Of a stretch of 5,325 bases of DNA, positions 1 to 5,325 are shown piece after piece. The DNA is from Thermoplasmata archaeon (GTDB taxonomy: Archaea > Thermoplasmatota > Penumbrarchaeia > Penumbrarchaeales > Penumbrarchaeaceae): the NCBI GenBank assembly GCA_023145185.1, contig JAGLEG010000278.1, positions 1 to 5,325 on the forward strand. The letters run 5' to 3'. Position 1 is the stretch's first letter. The number at the start of each line of letters is the position of its first letter. The translations under genes and the position numbers were made by a program. The notes below the pieces were generated by a model. It was not told the origin of the DNA. It did no database searches and worked only from the letters and a program-made list of their open reading frames with translations.

Positions 1-681
1 GCAGCATCCTGCATAGAGGAGTTCGCAAAGGATGCGGGCGCGGATCTAATTGGTTTCACCCAGGTGAAGGGATCCTTTGTTTTCAAGGGTGCGGACATAC
101 CCCAGAAATATGCAGTGGTTCTGGCGATGGAGATGGACTACGATACCATCAAGACCGCTCCCGAGCCCCCGTCAGGGGTGGAGGCTCTCAGGATCTACTG
201 GAGGCTGGGACAGGTGGTCCAGCAGGTGGCGGGCTTCATCAGGTCGCTTGGTTATCCTGCAGTGGGACACCAGGTGAGGACCTTCATCAGGGACCCGCCA
301 ACGATACTCAATCCCGTGGCAGCTTACGAGGCGGGCCTGGGGGAGTTCGGCAGGCTTGGGCTTTTGATCACAAGGGAGTTCGGCCCCAGGGTCCGGCTGG
401 GAACGATCACAACGGATCTGGTCCTTCCACAGAACGAAAGGGCCGATTTCGGGGTGGATTGGTTCTGCGACCACTGCAACATCTGCGAGGAGGCCTGCCA
501 AGGGGACGCCATACCAGCCGAAAAAAGAGAGGAGAGGGGCCATATGAAATACACGATAGACCCCTACAAGTGTCTCCCGCAGTTCGCCAAATACGACGGA
601 TGCAATGAGTGCGTCGCCGTGTGCCCATATAACAGAACAAGGGAGGATCTCAAGGATTTCATAGATCGCCTTGGCTATTGA
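1..681 (+). CDS. RdhA/QueG-like double [4Fe-4S] cluster oxidoreductase, 5'-truncated
   Basis: The frame is open from the first base, so the gene begins outside the window; the GTG at 64 is internal. 226 residues are visible. The first of these (CIEEFAKDAGADLIGFTQV) resemble the N-terminal region of epoxyqueuosine reductases and reductive dehalogenases. The middle has the family pattern AYEAGLGEFGRLGLLI followed by GPRVRLGTITTDL, closer to RdhA than to QueG. Two cluster motifs follow, numbered from base 1: C156-x2-C159-x2-C162-x3-C166 and C191-x9-C201-x2-C204-x3-C208-P. These would hold two [4Fe-4S] clusters that pass electrons to a cobalamin in characterised relatives. The first motif has Gln where Pro usually follows the last Cys. 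Whether a Tat signal exists cannot be seen. The substrate is unknown, and dehalogenation should not be assumed because many archaeal members are uncharacterised. GC is high (57% and 63% in two hand-counted 60-nt lines), unlike the genes to the right. The family call is firm; the exact role is not. Confidence 0.85.
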   Translation, partial: AASCIEEFAKDAGADLIGFTQVKGSFVFKGADIPQKYAVVLAMEMDYDTIKTAPEPPSGVEALRIYWRLGQVVQQVAGFIRSLGYPAVGHQVRTFIRDPPTILNPVAAYEAGLGEFGRLGLLITREFGPRVRLGTITTDLVLPQNERADFGVDWFCDHCNICEEACQGDAIPAEKREERGHMKYTIDPYKCLPQFAKYDGCNECVAVCPYNRTREDLKDFIDRLGY

Positions 682-746
682 AACCACGTCTGCCATGTTC
701 AGGATCACGACCAGATGTGAGACCTCTCAATTTGTTATATGAATGC

Positions 747-758
747 AATATATTTATC
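747..758 (+). promoter_or_regulatory. TATA-like promoter box of the surface-protein gene
   Basis: An AT-only run (AATATATTTAT) precedes the ATG at 796 by about 40-50 nt. With archaeal TATA-to-start-site spacing of about 25-30 nt, transcription would begin near 775-782 and leave a short leader of about 15-20 nt. This placement puts the earlier in-frame ATG at 739 upstream of the transcript and supports 796 as the start. No strong Shine-Dalgarno sequence is seen; GGGATC at 785-790 is the only weak candidate. Confidence 0.45.
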
Positions 759-795
759 AGGAAGCTTGAGAGTTATCAGTTCACGGGATCTTACC

Positions 796-3700
796 ATGCG
801 ATCGTCTCTTTCATTGTTTGTGATATTGGCCCTGCTCTCACCACTGCTGTTGGAGGTAGAATATACGCAGGTCTCAATTGGAACCAAACAGGATCTTCTC
901 ATGGCAAGTTCCATGATCTATCCAGGATCACGGGGATCTATCCTTTACGTGGATGGCGGTGGAGGTCAGGATCATCTCACCATACAGTCAGCCATCGATA
1001 GTGCAGTTGATGGAGATACCATCTACGTCTGGTCAGGTGTCTATCTGGAGAATCCAGTGATCGATCGTAAGGTGAACTTGATCGGAAATTCCAGCCTGGA
1101 TACCATCATCTCTGGAATCGGCCATGGAGATGTGGTCTCCATGTCGATAAACGGCTCAACCATACGGGGGTTCAAGATCAGGCATAGCGGGTCGGATGCG
1201 TCTGGCCTCCAGCTGAAGGATGTAAGCGACGTCCGGGTAGAGGAGTGTATATTCGCCTATAATGGATATGGATCCATCCTGGGTAACAATAATACCGTGT
1301 TGAACAGCTCATTTCTTGAAAACCATTACGGGATCTCCATTCTGGGTGAGGGGAACAGTATAATCAACAACACGTTCGAAATGAACATGGAGGGGATCTC
1401 CATCGGGCCGACAAAGCAAAAGGTCCTCCTCATGGGAAACAGCTACACGTATGGCAACGATCTGGACTCCCTGGTCGAGTCTATCTTCAAGAATAGTTAT
1501 GAGGATGCGAAAGGTGTCAGGCTCGCAGAGGGCGGTCTAACCCTTTCGGAACATGGGAACCGTGTACGGCTAAGTGGGACCATCTGGAACACCACCTTGA
1601 ACGGGGGCACCAGGTGGGATTATGTGATACTGCAGGACCATAGTCAGATCCCCGGTTTTCTCACGGACAACAGAAACTGGGTGGACAGCTTAAGTGGGGC
1701 AAAGAAACTAGATCCAATGATCGAGAGGGCGGGAGCGGAAACTGTATTCTTGATGACCTGGGGTCGCAGGGATGGGGACCCCAGCAATATCAATAGATAT
1801 CCCAACTACACTGCGATGCAGAGCCACCTCGAGATCGGCTACCGGAAATATGCAGAAAATGTTTCCACAGAGGACCGCCCCATCTGGATAGCCCCTGTTG
1901 GCCTCGCCTGGAAACATATATTCGAGGAGATCAACCAGACCGGATCCGATCCGACAAGTCCAGGTACACTGTTCTACGATCTGTACTCCTCGGATGGAAG
2001 CCATCCCTCTCTATCAGGCAGCTATCTTGCGGCATGTGTCATCTATGCGACCACAACCGGCAGATCGCCTGTAGGCTCGCGTGATACCACCCCTCTGAGC
2101 AGTGATCTCAGGTCAAAGCTTCAGGTGGCTGCCCATGAGACGGTGTTCAACGAGAACCCATCATACAGCTATCCCTGGCAGTTCAGGAGCGATCCCCCTA
2201 CTGCATTGAACAACACGATAATGCTCAACACGTTTTCAGAGAACTACGAATTCGCGGTCAGGATAGTCGGGGAGGGGTCCAGGGATAACAAGGTGGTCCA
2301 AAACGATTTCCTGGATAACAATAAAGGGGGCGTCCAGGCAAAGGACAATGGGACCGATAACCTCTGGGATGATGGTTCAATGGGCAACTACTGGAGAGAC
2401 CACCCCACCAGATATCCAGGAGCTTCACACGATGGGGCGATATGGAACATATCATACATGATCGCAGGAGAGAGTGGTGCAGAGGACAGATATCCCTTTG
2501 CCGATCCACTGTTCTATGTGGATGATGAGCTGCCGATCGCACTTGCCGGGCCGGACCAGATAGTGGATGTGGGTTCAACTGTCATGTTCAATGGATCTAA
2601 AAGCAGTGATAATATAGGTATAGTGAACTACACCTGGGAATTTGGATATAATGGTACATCCGTCAATTTATACGGGGTCATTACAAATTTCACGTTTGAT
2701 ATCGTGGGAAATTACAATATATTGCTTATAGTAAGAGATGAGGCAGGCAACCAGCAGATAACAGCGTTTATGATGAGGGTTGATGCGGTGGCAGTTTGGG
2801 ATACTACTCCCCCGATCCCCCCATTTGGGATCGATCTGAACACCGAGGTAGAGAACAATACCCTGGTGGTTATCCACCCCGGGAACTGGACCGATGAGGA
2901 ATCGTTCTCCCTTGATCACATGTGGACTTTTTATTACGAGGGTAAACGCCAGATCATTGCATCTGATATCCTCTCTTTCTATTTTGGAGTTCATGGGAAA
3001 TATAATATTACGCTCAACGTAACGAATTCGGAAGGTCTTTTTACCCTGTACTACTTTGAAATATTCGTATTGCCAGATAGGATACCACCTGTAGCTCACG
3101 CTGGAGAGGATATTATCGTTGATCAATTTACCACCGTCCGTCTGGATGGAAGCAGAAGCCATGACAACGTTGGTTTCCTCAATTTTACCTGGAGATTTCA
3201 GGACATTGGACCTGTCGAGCTATTTGGCTATGCTCCAGGATATTATTTTGAAAACGCAGGTCTGTTTCTGATAGAACTTAACCTAACAGACGATATGGGG
3301 AACCTGGCCAATGATATCGTGACCGTAACGGTCAGGGACATCACCGCACCGGTGGTTGATATCGGCCACAACTACACTATCGACCAGGGCGAGCTCTCCT
3401 ATCTGTCGGGTATCAGATGCACCGACAACGTGGGTATTATCGGATACAACTGGACGATAGAGGGAGACGAGACGTTCTACAGATCCGGCCTTTGGGATAA
3501 CTTCAGGTTCCACGATTCCGGCATATACAGGCTGACATTGGAGATCTGGGATGAGGCTGGTAACAATGCCACAGGTTGGATATGGGTGACCGTTCTGGAT
3601 ACAGAACCACCCGTTTCCAGGATCAACAGGTTATATGATTCCATTTATGTTGGAATGGAGCTTGTAATGGCAGGAAGTGAAAGCAGTGATAACGTGAGAA

Positions 3701-4074
3701 TAGTTAACTGGACCTGGACTCTGAAAGGGACCAGATCGGACGATGAAGGCATCAGGTATTCCTTCATCAAGGTAAGGTTGTTCGGGGAATCTATTCGTTA
3801 CAGCTTCTATGAACCTGGCGTATATGACGTTAACCTTACTGTATTTGATGCACAAGGGAACTCACATGAAACGTCCATTAATATCGTGGTCCTCGAGGAT
3901 GAGCTGGCCCCCCCTTTGCCGACGGGTAATGGTCAACCTGAGGATTGGAGAGGACATGAGGAATTAATTATGATCCTATGCATGATGAGCATTGCCATTA
4001 TCATCATTCTCGTTCTCCTTTTCATGGTCAGAAGGAAGTTTGCTAGATCGGGAGATATTATCCCTGAGGAGTAG
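796..4074 (+). CDS. Membrane-anchored surface protein: beta-helix with inserted SGNH hydrolase, plus five PKD-like domains
   Basis: The protein has 1092 residues. The start at 796 was chosen because it gives a clean signal peptide (MRSSLSLFVILALLSPLLL, residues 1-19) and follows a TATA-like box; an upstream in-frame ATG at 739 adds 19 polar residues and is less likely. Residues 49-208 are a right-handed beta-helix of the NosD/CASH type (IQSAIDSAVDGDTIYVWSGV, then repeated NxI/xNxF/GISI rungs). Residues 209-457 are an SGNH/GDSL-type hydrolase. The beta-helix resumes at about 471 and closes with LWDDGSMGNYWRD (523-535). PKD-like domains occupy 580-665, 669-761, 762-848, 849-935 and 936-1035. 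A 22-residue membrane helix (1057-1078) is followed by RRK and a short cytoplasmic tail. About 27 N-x-S/T sequons were counted. The predicted location is the outer face of the membrane. By analogy with CASH and SGNH families it could bind and deacylate a polysaccharide; the substrate is unknown. Confidence 0.88.
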   Translation: MRSSLSLFVILALLSPLLLEVEYTQVSIGTKQDLLMASSMIYPGSRGSILYVDGGGGQDHLTIQSAIDSAVDGDTIYVWSGVYLENPVIDRKVNLIGNSSLDTIISGIGHGDVVSMSINGSTIRGFKIRHSGSDASGLQLKDVSDVRVEECIFAYNGYGSILGNNNTVLNSSFLENHYGISILGEGNSIINNTFEMNMEGISIGPTKQKVLLMGNSYTYGNDLDSLVESIFKNSYEDAKGVRLAEGGLTLSEHGNRVRLSGTIWNTTLNGGTRWDYVILQDHSQIPGFLTDNRNWVDSLSGAKKLDPMIERAGAETVFLMTWGRRDGDPSNINRYPNYTAMQSHLEIGYRKYAENVSTEDRPIWIAPVGLAWKHIFEEINQTGSDPTSPGTLFYDLYSSDGSHPSLSGSYLAACVIYATTTGRSPVGSRDTTPLSSDLRSKLQVAAHETVFNENPSYSYPWQFRSDPPTALNNTIMLNTFSENYEFAVRIVGEGSRDNKVVQNDFLDNNKGGVQAKDNGTDNLWDDGSMGNYWRDHPTRYPGASHDGAIWNISYMIAGESGAEDRYPFADPLFYVDDELPIALAGPDQIVDVGSTVMFNGSKSSDNIGIVNYTWEFGYNGTSVNLYGVITNFTFDIVGNYNILLIVRDEAGNQQITAFMMRVDAVAVWDTTPPIPPFGIDLNTEVENNTLVVIHPGNWTDEESFSLDHMWTFYYEGKRQIIASDILSFYFGVHGKYNITLNVTNSEGLFTLYYFEIFVLPDRIPPVAHAGEDIIVDQFTTVRLDGSRSHDNVGFLNFTWRFQDIGPVELFGYAPGYYFENAGLFLIELNLTDDMGNLANDIVTVTVRDITAPVVDIGHNYTIDQGELSYLSGIRCTDNVGIIGYNWTIEGDETFYRSGLWDNFRFHDSGIYRLTLEIWDEAGNNATGWIWVTVLDTEPPVSRINRLYDSIYVGMELVMAGSESSDNVRIVNWTWTLKGTRSDDEGIRYSFIKVRLFGESIRYSFYEPGVYDVNLTVFDAQGNSHETSINIVVLEDELAPPLPTGNGQPEDWRGHEELIMILCMMSIAIIIILVLLFMVRRKFARSGDIIPEE
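1420..2166 (+). other. SGNH/GDSL-type hydrolase domain nested in the beta-helix
   Basis: This coding segment (residues 209-457 of the surface protein) carries the blocks of an SGNH hydrolase subfamily. Block I is KVLLMGNSYTYGNDL with the presumed nucleophile Ser216. WDYVILQDHSQIPG follows, with Gln280 where other SGNH families have the GxND Asn. Next come the signature MTWGRRDGD (320-328) and block V SSDGSHPSLSGSYLAACVIY with the presumed Asp400 and His403. All expected catalytic residues are present, so the domain is probably active. Known SGNH enzymes are esterases, lipases and carbohydrate deacetylases; which applies here is not visible. Beta-helix rungs lie immediately on both sides. Confidence 0.85.
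2533..3900 (+). repeat. Tandem array of five PKD-like domains
   Basis: Five Ig-like units of about 86-100 residues occur in a row, starting near 2533, 2800, 3079, 3340 and 3601. Units 1, 3, 4 and 5 share the layout P-x-A/S-x-x-G, then S/T-x-DN-(V/I)-G/R, then N-(Y/F/W)-TW, then a hydrophobic Y-x-(I/L)-x-L-x-(V/L)-x-D motif with GN. The second unit keeps only the TPP opening, an MWTF-like strand and the YNITLNVTN strand, and lacks the SxDNxGI segment, so it is strongly diverged. Such arrays act as spacers or polysaccharide-binding stalks in surface proteins. They probably lift the catalytic beta-helix away from the membrane. Confidence 0.85.
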
Positions 4075-4120
4075 GGTTATTCGAATCGCCTCCCTTCGCC
4101 CTTGACATACCGGGGAAGCG

Positions 4121-4129
4121 GTTAAATAC
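4121..4129 (+). promoter_or_regulatory. TATA-like box for the glutaredoxin-like gene
   Basis: GTTAAATAC matches the archaeal TATA consensus (TTTAWATA) at most positions and is preceded by a purine-rich GGGGAAGCG stretch that could be a BRE. The ATG at 4152 lies 31 nt from the start of the box, so the transcript would begin at or within a few nucleotides of the start codon. This indicates a leaderless mRNA. Confidence 0.55.
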
Positions 4130-4151
4130 GACCTTGTGTACTCGGAAAAAT

Positions 4152-4418
4152 ATGAGATTCGTCCTATATCAGCAGGATAGCTGCCCCTTCTGCAAACACT
4201 TCATCAGGTTGTACAAGAAGAAGTTTCCCGACGGGGAGATCATCACCCTGAAGGATTACGAGGACCCGCTGTGGGTAGAGAAGCATATCAGTTTCGTCCC
4301 AACCGTGATCGCATACGATGATAACGGCAGGGAGATCGACAGGATAGGGGCCGTCAAGATGGTGGGGATAAGAAAGGGCCCCTGGCAGGCATGGCTGACA
4401 GAAATGGGCCATCCGTGA
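4152..4418 (+). CDS. Small glutaredoxin/thioredoxin-fold protein with CPFC active site
   Basis: The protein has 88 residues. The ATG at 4152 is preferred over an in-frame TTG at 4134 because the protein then opens directly with the first beta strand (MRFVLYQQDSCPFCKHF) and because the TATA-like box at 4121 fits a leaderless start here. The redox motif is C11-P-F-C14, and the conserved cis-proline loop is SFVPTVIAY with Pro50. These are the hallmarks of thioredoxin-fold thiol-disulfide oxidoreductases, and the size fits archaeal glutaredoxin-like proteins. It lacks a signal peptide, so it should act in the cytoplasm on disulfides or mixed disulfides; no partner is indicated by the neighbours. 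The C-terminal part (DRIGAVKMVGIRKGPWQAWL) is not a motif I recognise. The gene appears monocistronic, with its own promoter and another promoter downstream. Family assignment is confident; the reductant and target are unknown. Confidence 0.85.
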   Translation: MRFVLYQQDSCPFCKHFIRLYKKKFPDGEIITLKDYEDPLWVEKHISFVPTVIAYDDNGREIDRIGAVKMVGIRKGPWQAWLTEMGHP

Positions 4419-4463
4419 TACCAGAAAAACGCATTTGCCGGAGTTATACTATAATCACACACA

Positions 4464-4497
4464 TAATAGAAACAATTATATCTGTGACAATCTATTA
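4464..4497 (+). promoter_or_regulatory. Inverted repeat flanking the abiEi promoter (candidate operator)
   Basis: TAATAGA at 4464-4470 is the exact reverse complement of TCTATTA at 4491-4497, with a 20-nt spacer that contains the TATA-like box. AbiEi antitoxins are known to repress their own operon by binding inverted repeats in the promoter, so this is a natural candidate site. The arms are only 7 bp and AT-rich, so chance occurrence in this AT-rich gap is possible. Confidence 0.35.
4474..4482 (+). promoter_or_regulatory. TATA-like box for the abiE-like operon
   Basis: AATTATATC is the best TATA match in the 86-nt gap. The ATG at 4505 begins about 30 nt downstream of the box, the same spacing as for the preceding gene, again implying a leaderless transcript. 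Confidence 0.5.
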
Positions 4498-4504
4498 ACT
4501 ACTT

Positions 4505-5305
4505 ATGAAAGGCGGGATGTCTGAACTTGAACATAGGATATACTTCTCCCTTCTGGAAAAGGACCAGAGAATTTTCACGATCAATTATATTACGAAGAAC
4601 CTCAACATTTCGGAATATCATGCAAGGAACATAGCTTCCTCATTGGTAAAGAAAGGAGCGGCTGAAAGGATAAAGGCAGGTCTATTTGCGAGAACACCTG
4701 GGAAACGAATCCTGAACAGGAAGCTCTATCATGAGGACTCCATATTGATAGGGTCCTCGTTATGCAGGGATTATTTTTTCTCACATTACACCGCTGTCAA
4801 TATCCATGGTCTCGCAAACAGATATTTCAATACCATCCACATTTCATCGCCCACCCACTATCGGGACCTTGAATATCATGATAATATCATCAAATTCGTA
4901 AAGATAACCAGAGGGAGAATGTTTGGAATCAAAACGATACCTTACCTGAACAGGTCGATATTCGTTTCAGATATCGAACGGACCCTGCTGGATATTGTAA
5001 ATCGACCATCTCTATCAGGAGGGTGGTTCGAGTTAATTGATATTATCAGGAACATCGAGAGGATCGATGAAGGAAGATTATCGGATCACATTCTGGAATT
5101 CAACAACAAGAAAACAGCAAGGGTCCTGGGTTATTTCCTTCAGATGATAGAGAGAACGGATATATCCGACCATATGCTGGAGAAGATGATATCATTTTCC
5201 GGACGAAATAATTATTACCTCGAGAAAGTGAGAGGAGGGACCCTTAACAGGGAATGGAACCTGATCGTTCCGGATAGAATTAGGAAGGTATTGAATGATA
5301 GGTAG
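4505..5305 (+). CDS. AbiEi-family type IV toxin-antitoxin system antitoxin / transcriptional regulator
   Basis: The protein has 266 residues, a usual length for the family. Residues 6-66 form a winged helix-turn-helix (ITKNLNISEYHARNIASSLV then KKGAAERIKAGLFART), matching the AbiEi N-terminal DNA-binding domain. The rest carries the AbiEi pattern: YFFSHYTAVNIHGL (90-103), then SDIERTLLDIVNRPSLSGGW (155-174), then the ARVLGYFLQ helix. AbiEi antitoxins repress their own promoter and neutralise the AbiEii nucleotidyltransferase toxin without stable binding to it. The ATG at 4505 is chosen over the ATG at 4517 because it sits at leaderless spacing from the TATA-like box. The stop overlaps by 11 nt with the next start at 5295, the coupled arrangement expected for the toxin gene. 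GC in three hand-counted lines is 35-43%, lower than the left end of the window, which suggests horizontal acquisition. The original role of AbiE is abortive phage infection in bacteria; here defence or plasmid/island maintenance are both possible. Confidence 0.85.
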   Translation: MKGGMSELEHRIYFSLLEKDQRIFTINYITKNLNISEYHARNIASSLVKKGAAERIKAGLFARTPGKRILNRKLYHEDSILIGSSLCRDYFFSHYTAVNIHGLANRYFNTIHISSPTHYRDLEYHDNIIKFVKITRGRMFGIKTIPYLNRSIFVSDIERTLLDIVNRPSLSGGWFELIDIIRNIERIDEGRLSDHILEFNNKKTARVLGYFLQMIERTDISDHMLEKMISFSGRNNYYLEKVRGGTLNREWNLIVPDRIRKVLNDR

Positions 5306-5325
5306 AGGTGATATCGAACAGCTGG
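5295..5325 (+). CDS. Start of downstream gene, probable AbiEii nucleotidyltransferase toxin (3'-truncated)
   Basis: An ATG at 5295 opens a frame that runs to the window edge and reads MIGRGDIEQL. It overlaps the end of the AbiEi gene by 11 nt in a different frame, which fits translational coupling. AbiEii/AbiGii toxins usually follow AbiEi directly, and many begin with a similar short polar helix (M-I-x-R-x-x-I-x-x-L). Only 10 codons are visible, so the identification rests mainly on position. The nucleotidyltransferase motif (GGT/S-x-L-x-K-R) would lie beyond the window. Confidence 0.55.
   Translation, partial: MIGRGDIEQL

Noticed and set aside
64..66. GTG at 64 as the start of the iron-sulfur protein
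   Set aside because: The frame is open upstream to base 1 and those residues match the family's N-terminal region, so the true start lies outside the window.
172..708. 178-residue reading frame on the - strand
   Set aside because: It lies almost wholly opposite the iron-sulfur gene, which has clear family motifs; the protein has no recognisable motif and is a shadow favoured by high GC.
739..795. Upstream ATG at 739 as the start of the surface protein
   Set aside because: It adds 19 residues ahead of a good signal peptide and lies upstream of the best TATA-like box; 796 fits both better.
678..1001. 107-residue + strand frame just after the iron-sulfur gene
   Set aside because: More than half overlaps the surface-protein gene out of frame, including its signal peptide, and its sequence shows no family features.
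2668..3162. 164-residue - strand frame inside the PKD array
   Set aside because: It is antisense to well-conserved PKD-like domains and has no upstream promoter or recognisable motif.
4075..4100. TTCGAAT at 4080-4086 as the T-loop of a tRNA remnant
   Set aside because: The flanking five bases on each side do not pair as a T-stem and no acceptor stem or CCA end follows.
4134..4151. TTG at 4134 as the start of the glutaredoxin-like protein
   Set aside because: The ATG at 4152 matches the fold's first strand and leaderless spacing from the TATA-like box; the extra six residues look non-native.

Overview
The window looks archaeal, most likely from Thermoplasmatota or a related euryarchaeal lineage. 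The reasons are TATA-like boxes about 30 nt ahead of start codons with almost no leader, a surface protein with a NosD-type beta-helix and PKD-like array of the kind common in uncultured Thermoplasmata, and very dense N-glycosylation sequons. The lineage is an inference from gene style, since no rRNA or other marker is present. All genes read on the + strand.

Layout. Positions 1-681 hold the 3' part of an RdhA/QueG-like double [4Fe-4S] oxidoreductase whose 5' end lies outside the window. After a 114-nt gap with a TATA-like box comes a 1092-residue membrane-anchored surface protein (796-4074). In order it has a signal peptide, the first half of a right-handed beta-helix, a complete SGNH/GDSL esterase-type domain, the rest of the beta-helix with a NosD-like closing motif, five PKD-like domains and a C-terminal membrane anchor. 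Next is a small glutaredoxin/thioredoxin-like protein with a CPFC active site (4152-4418). Last is an AbiEi-type antitoxin (4505-5305), overlapped by 11 nt by the start of the next gene (from 5295), which from its position is probably the AbiEii nucleotidyltransferase toxin.

How the genes relate. They do not form one operon: the last three complete genes each appear to have their own promoter. The surface protein is the most unusual object, because a catalytic SGNH domain sits inside a carbohydrate-binding-type beta-helix, exactly between two helical rungs. That suggests an outward-facing enzyme that holds a polysaccharide on the helix and removes acyl groups from it. The abiE-like pair at the right end is AT-richer than the left end and looks like mobile defence or maintenance cargo. 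Its promoter has a 7-bp inverted repeat flanking the TATA box, a plausible site for autoregulation.

Intergenic stretches are all under 120 nt. No RNA gene, insertion sequence or CRISPR array was seen.
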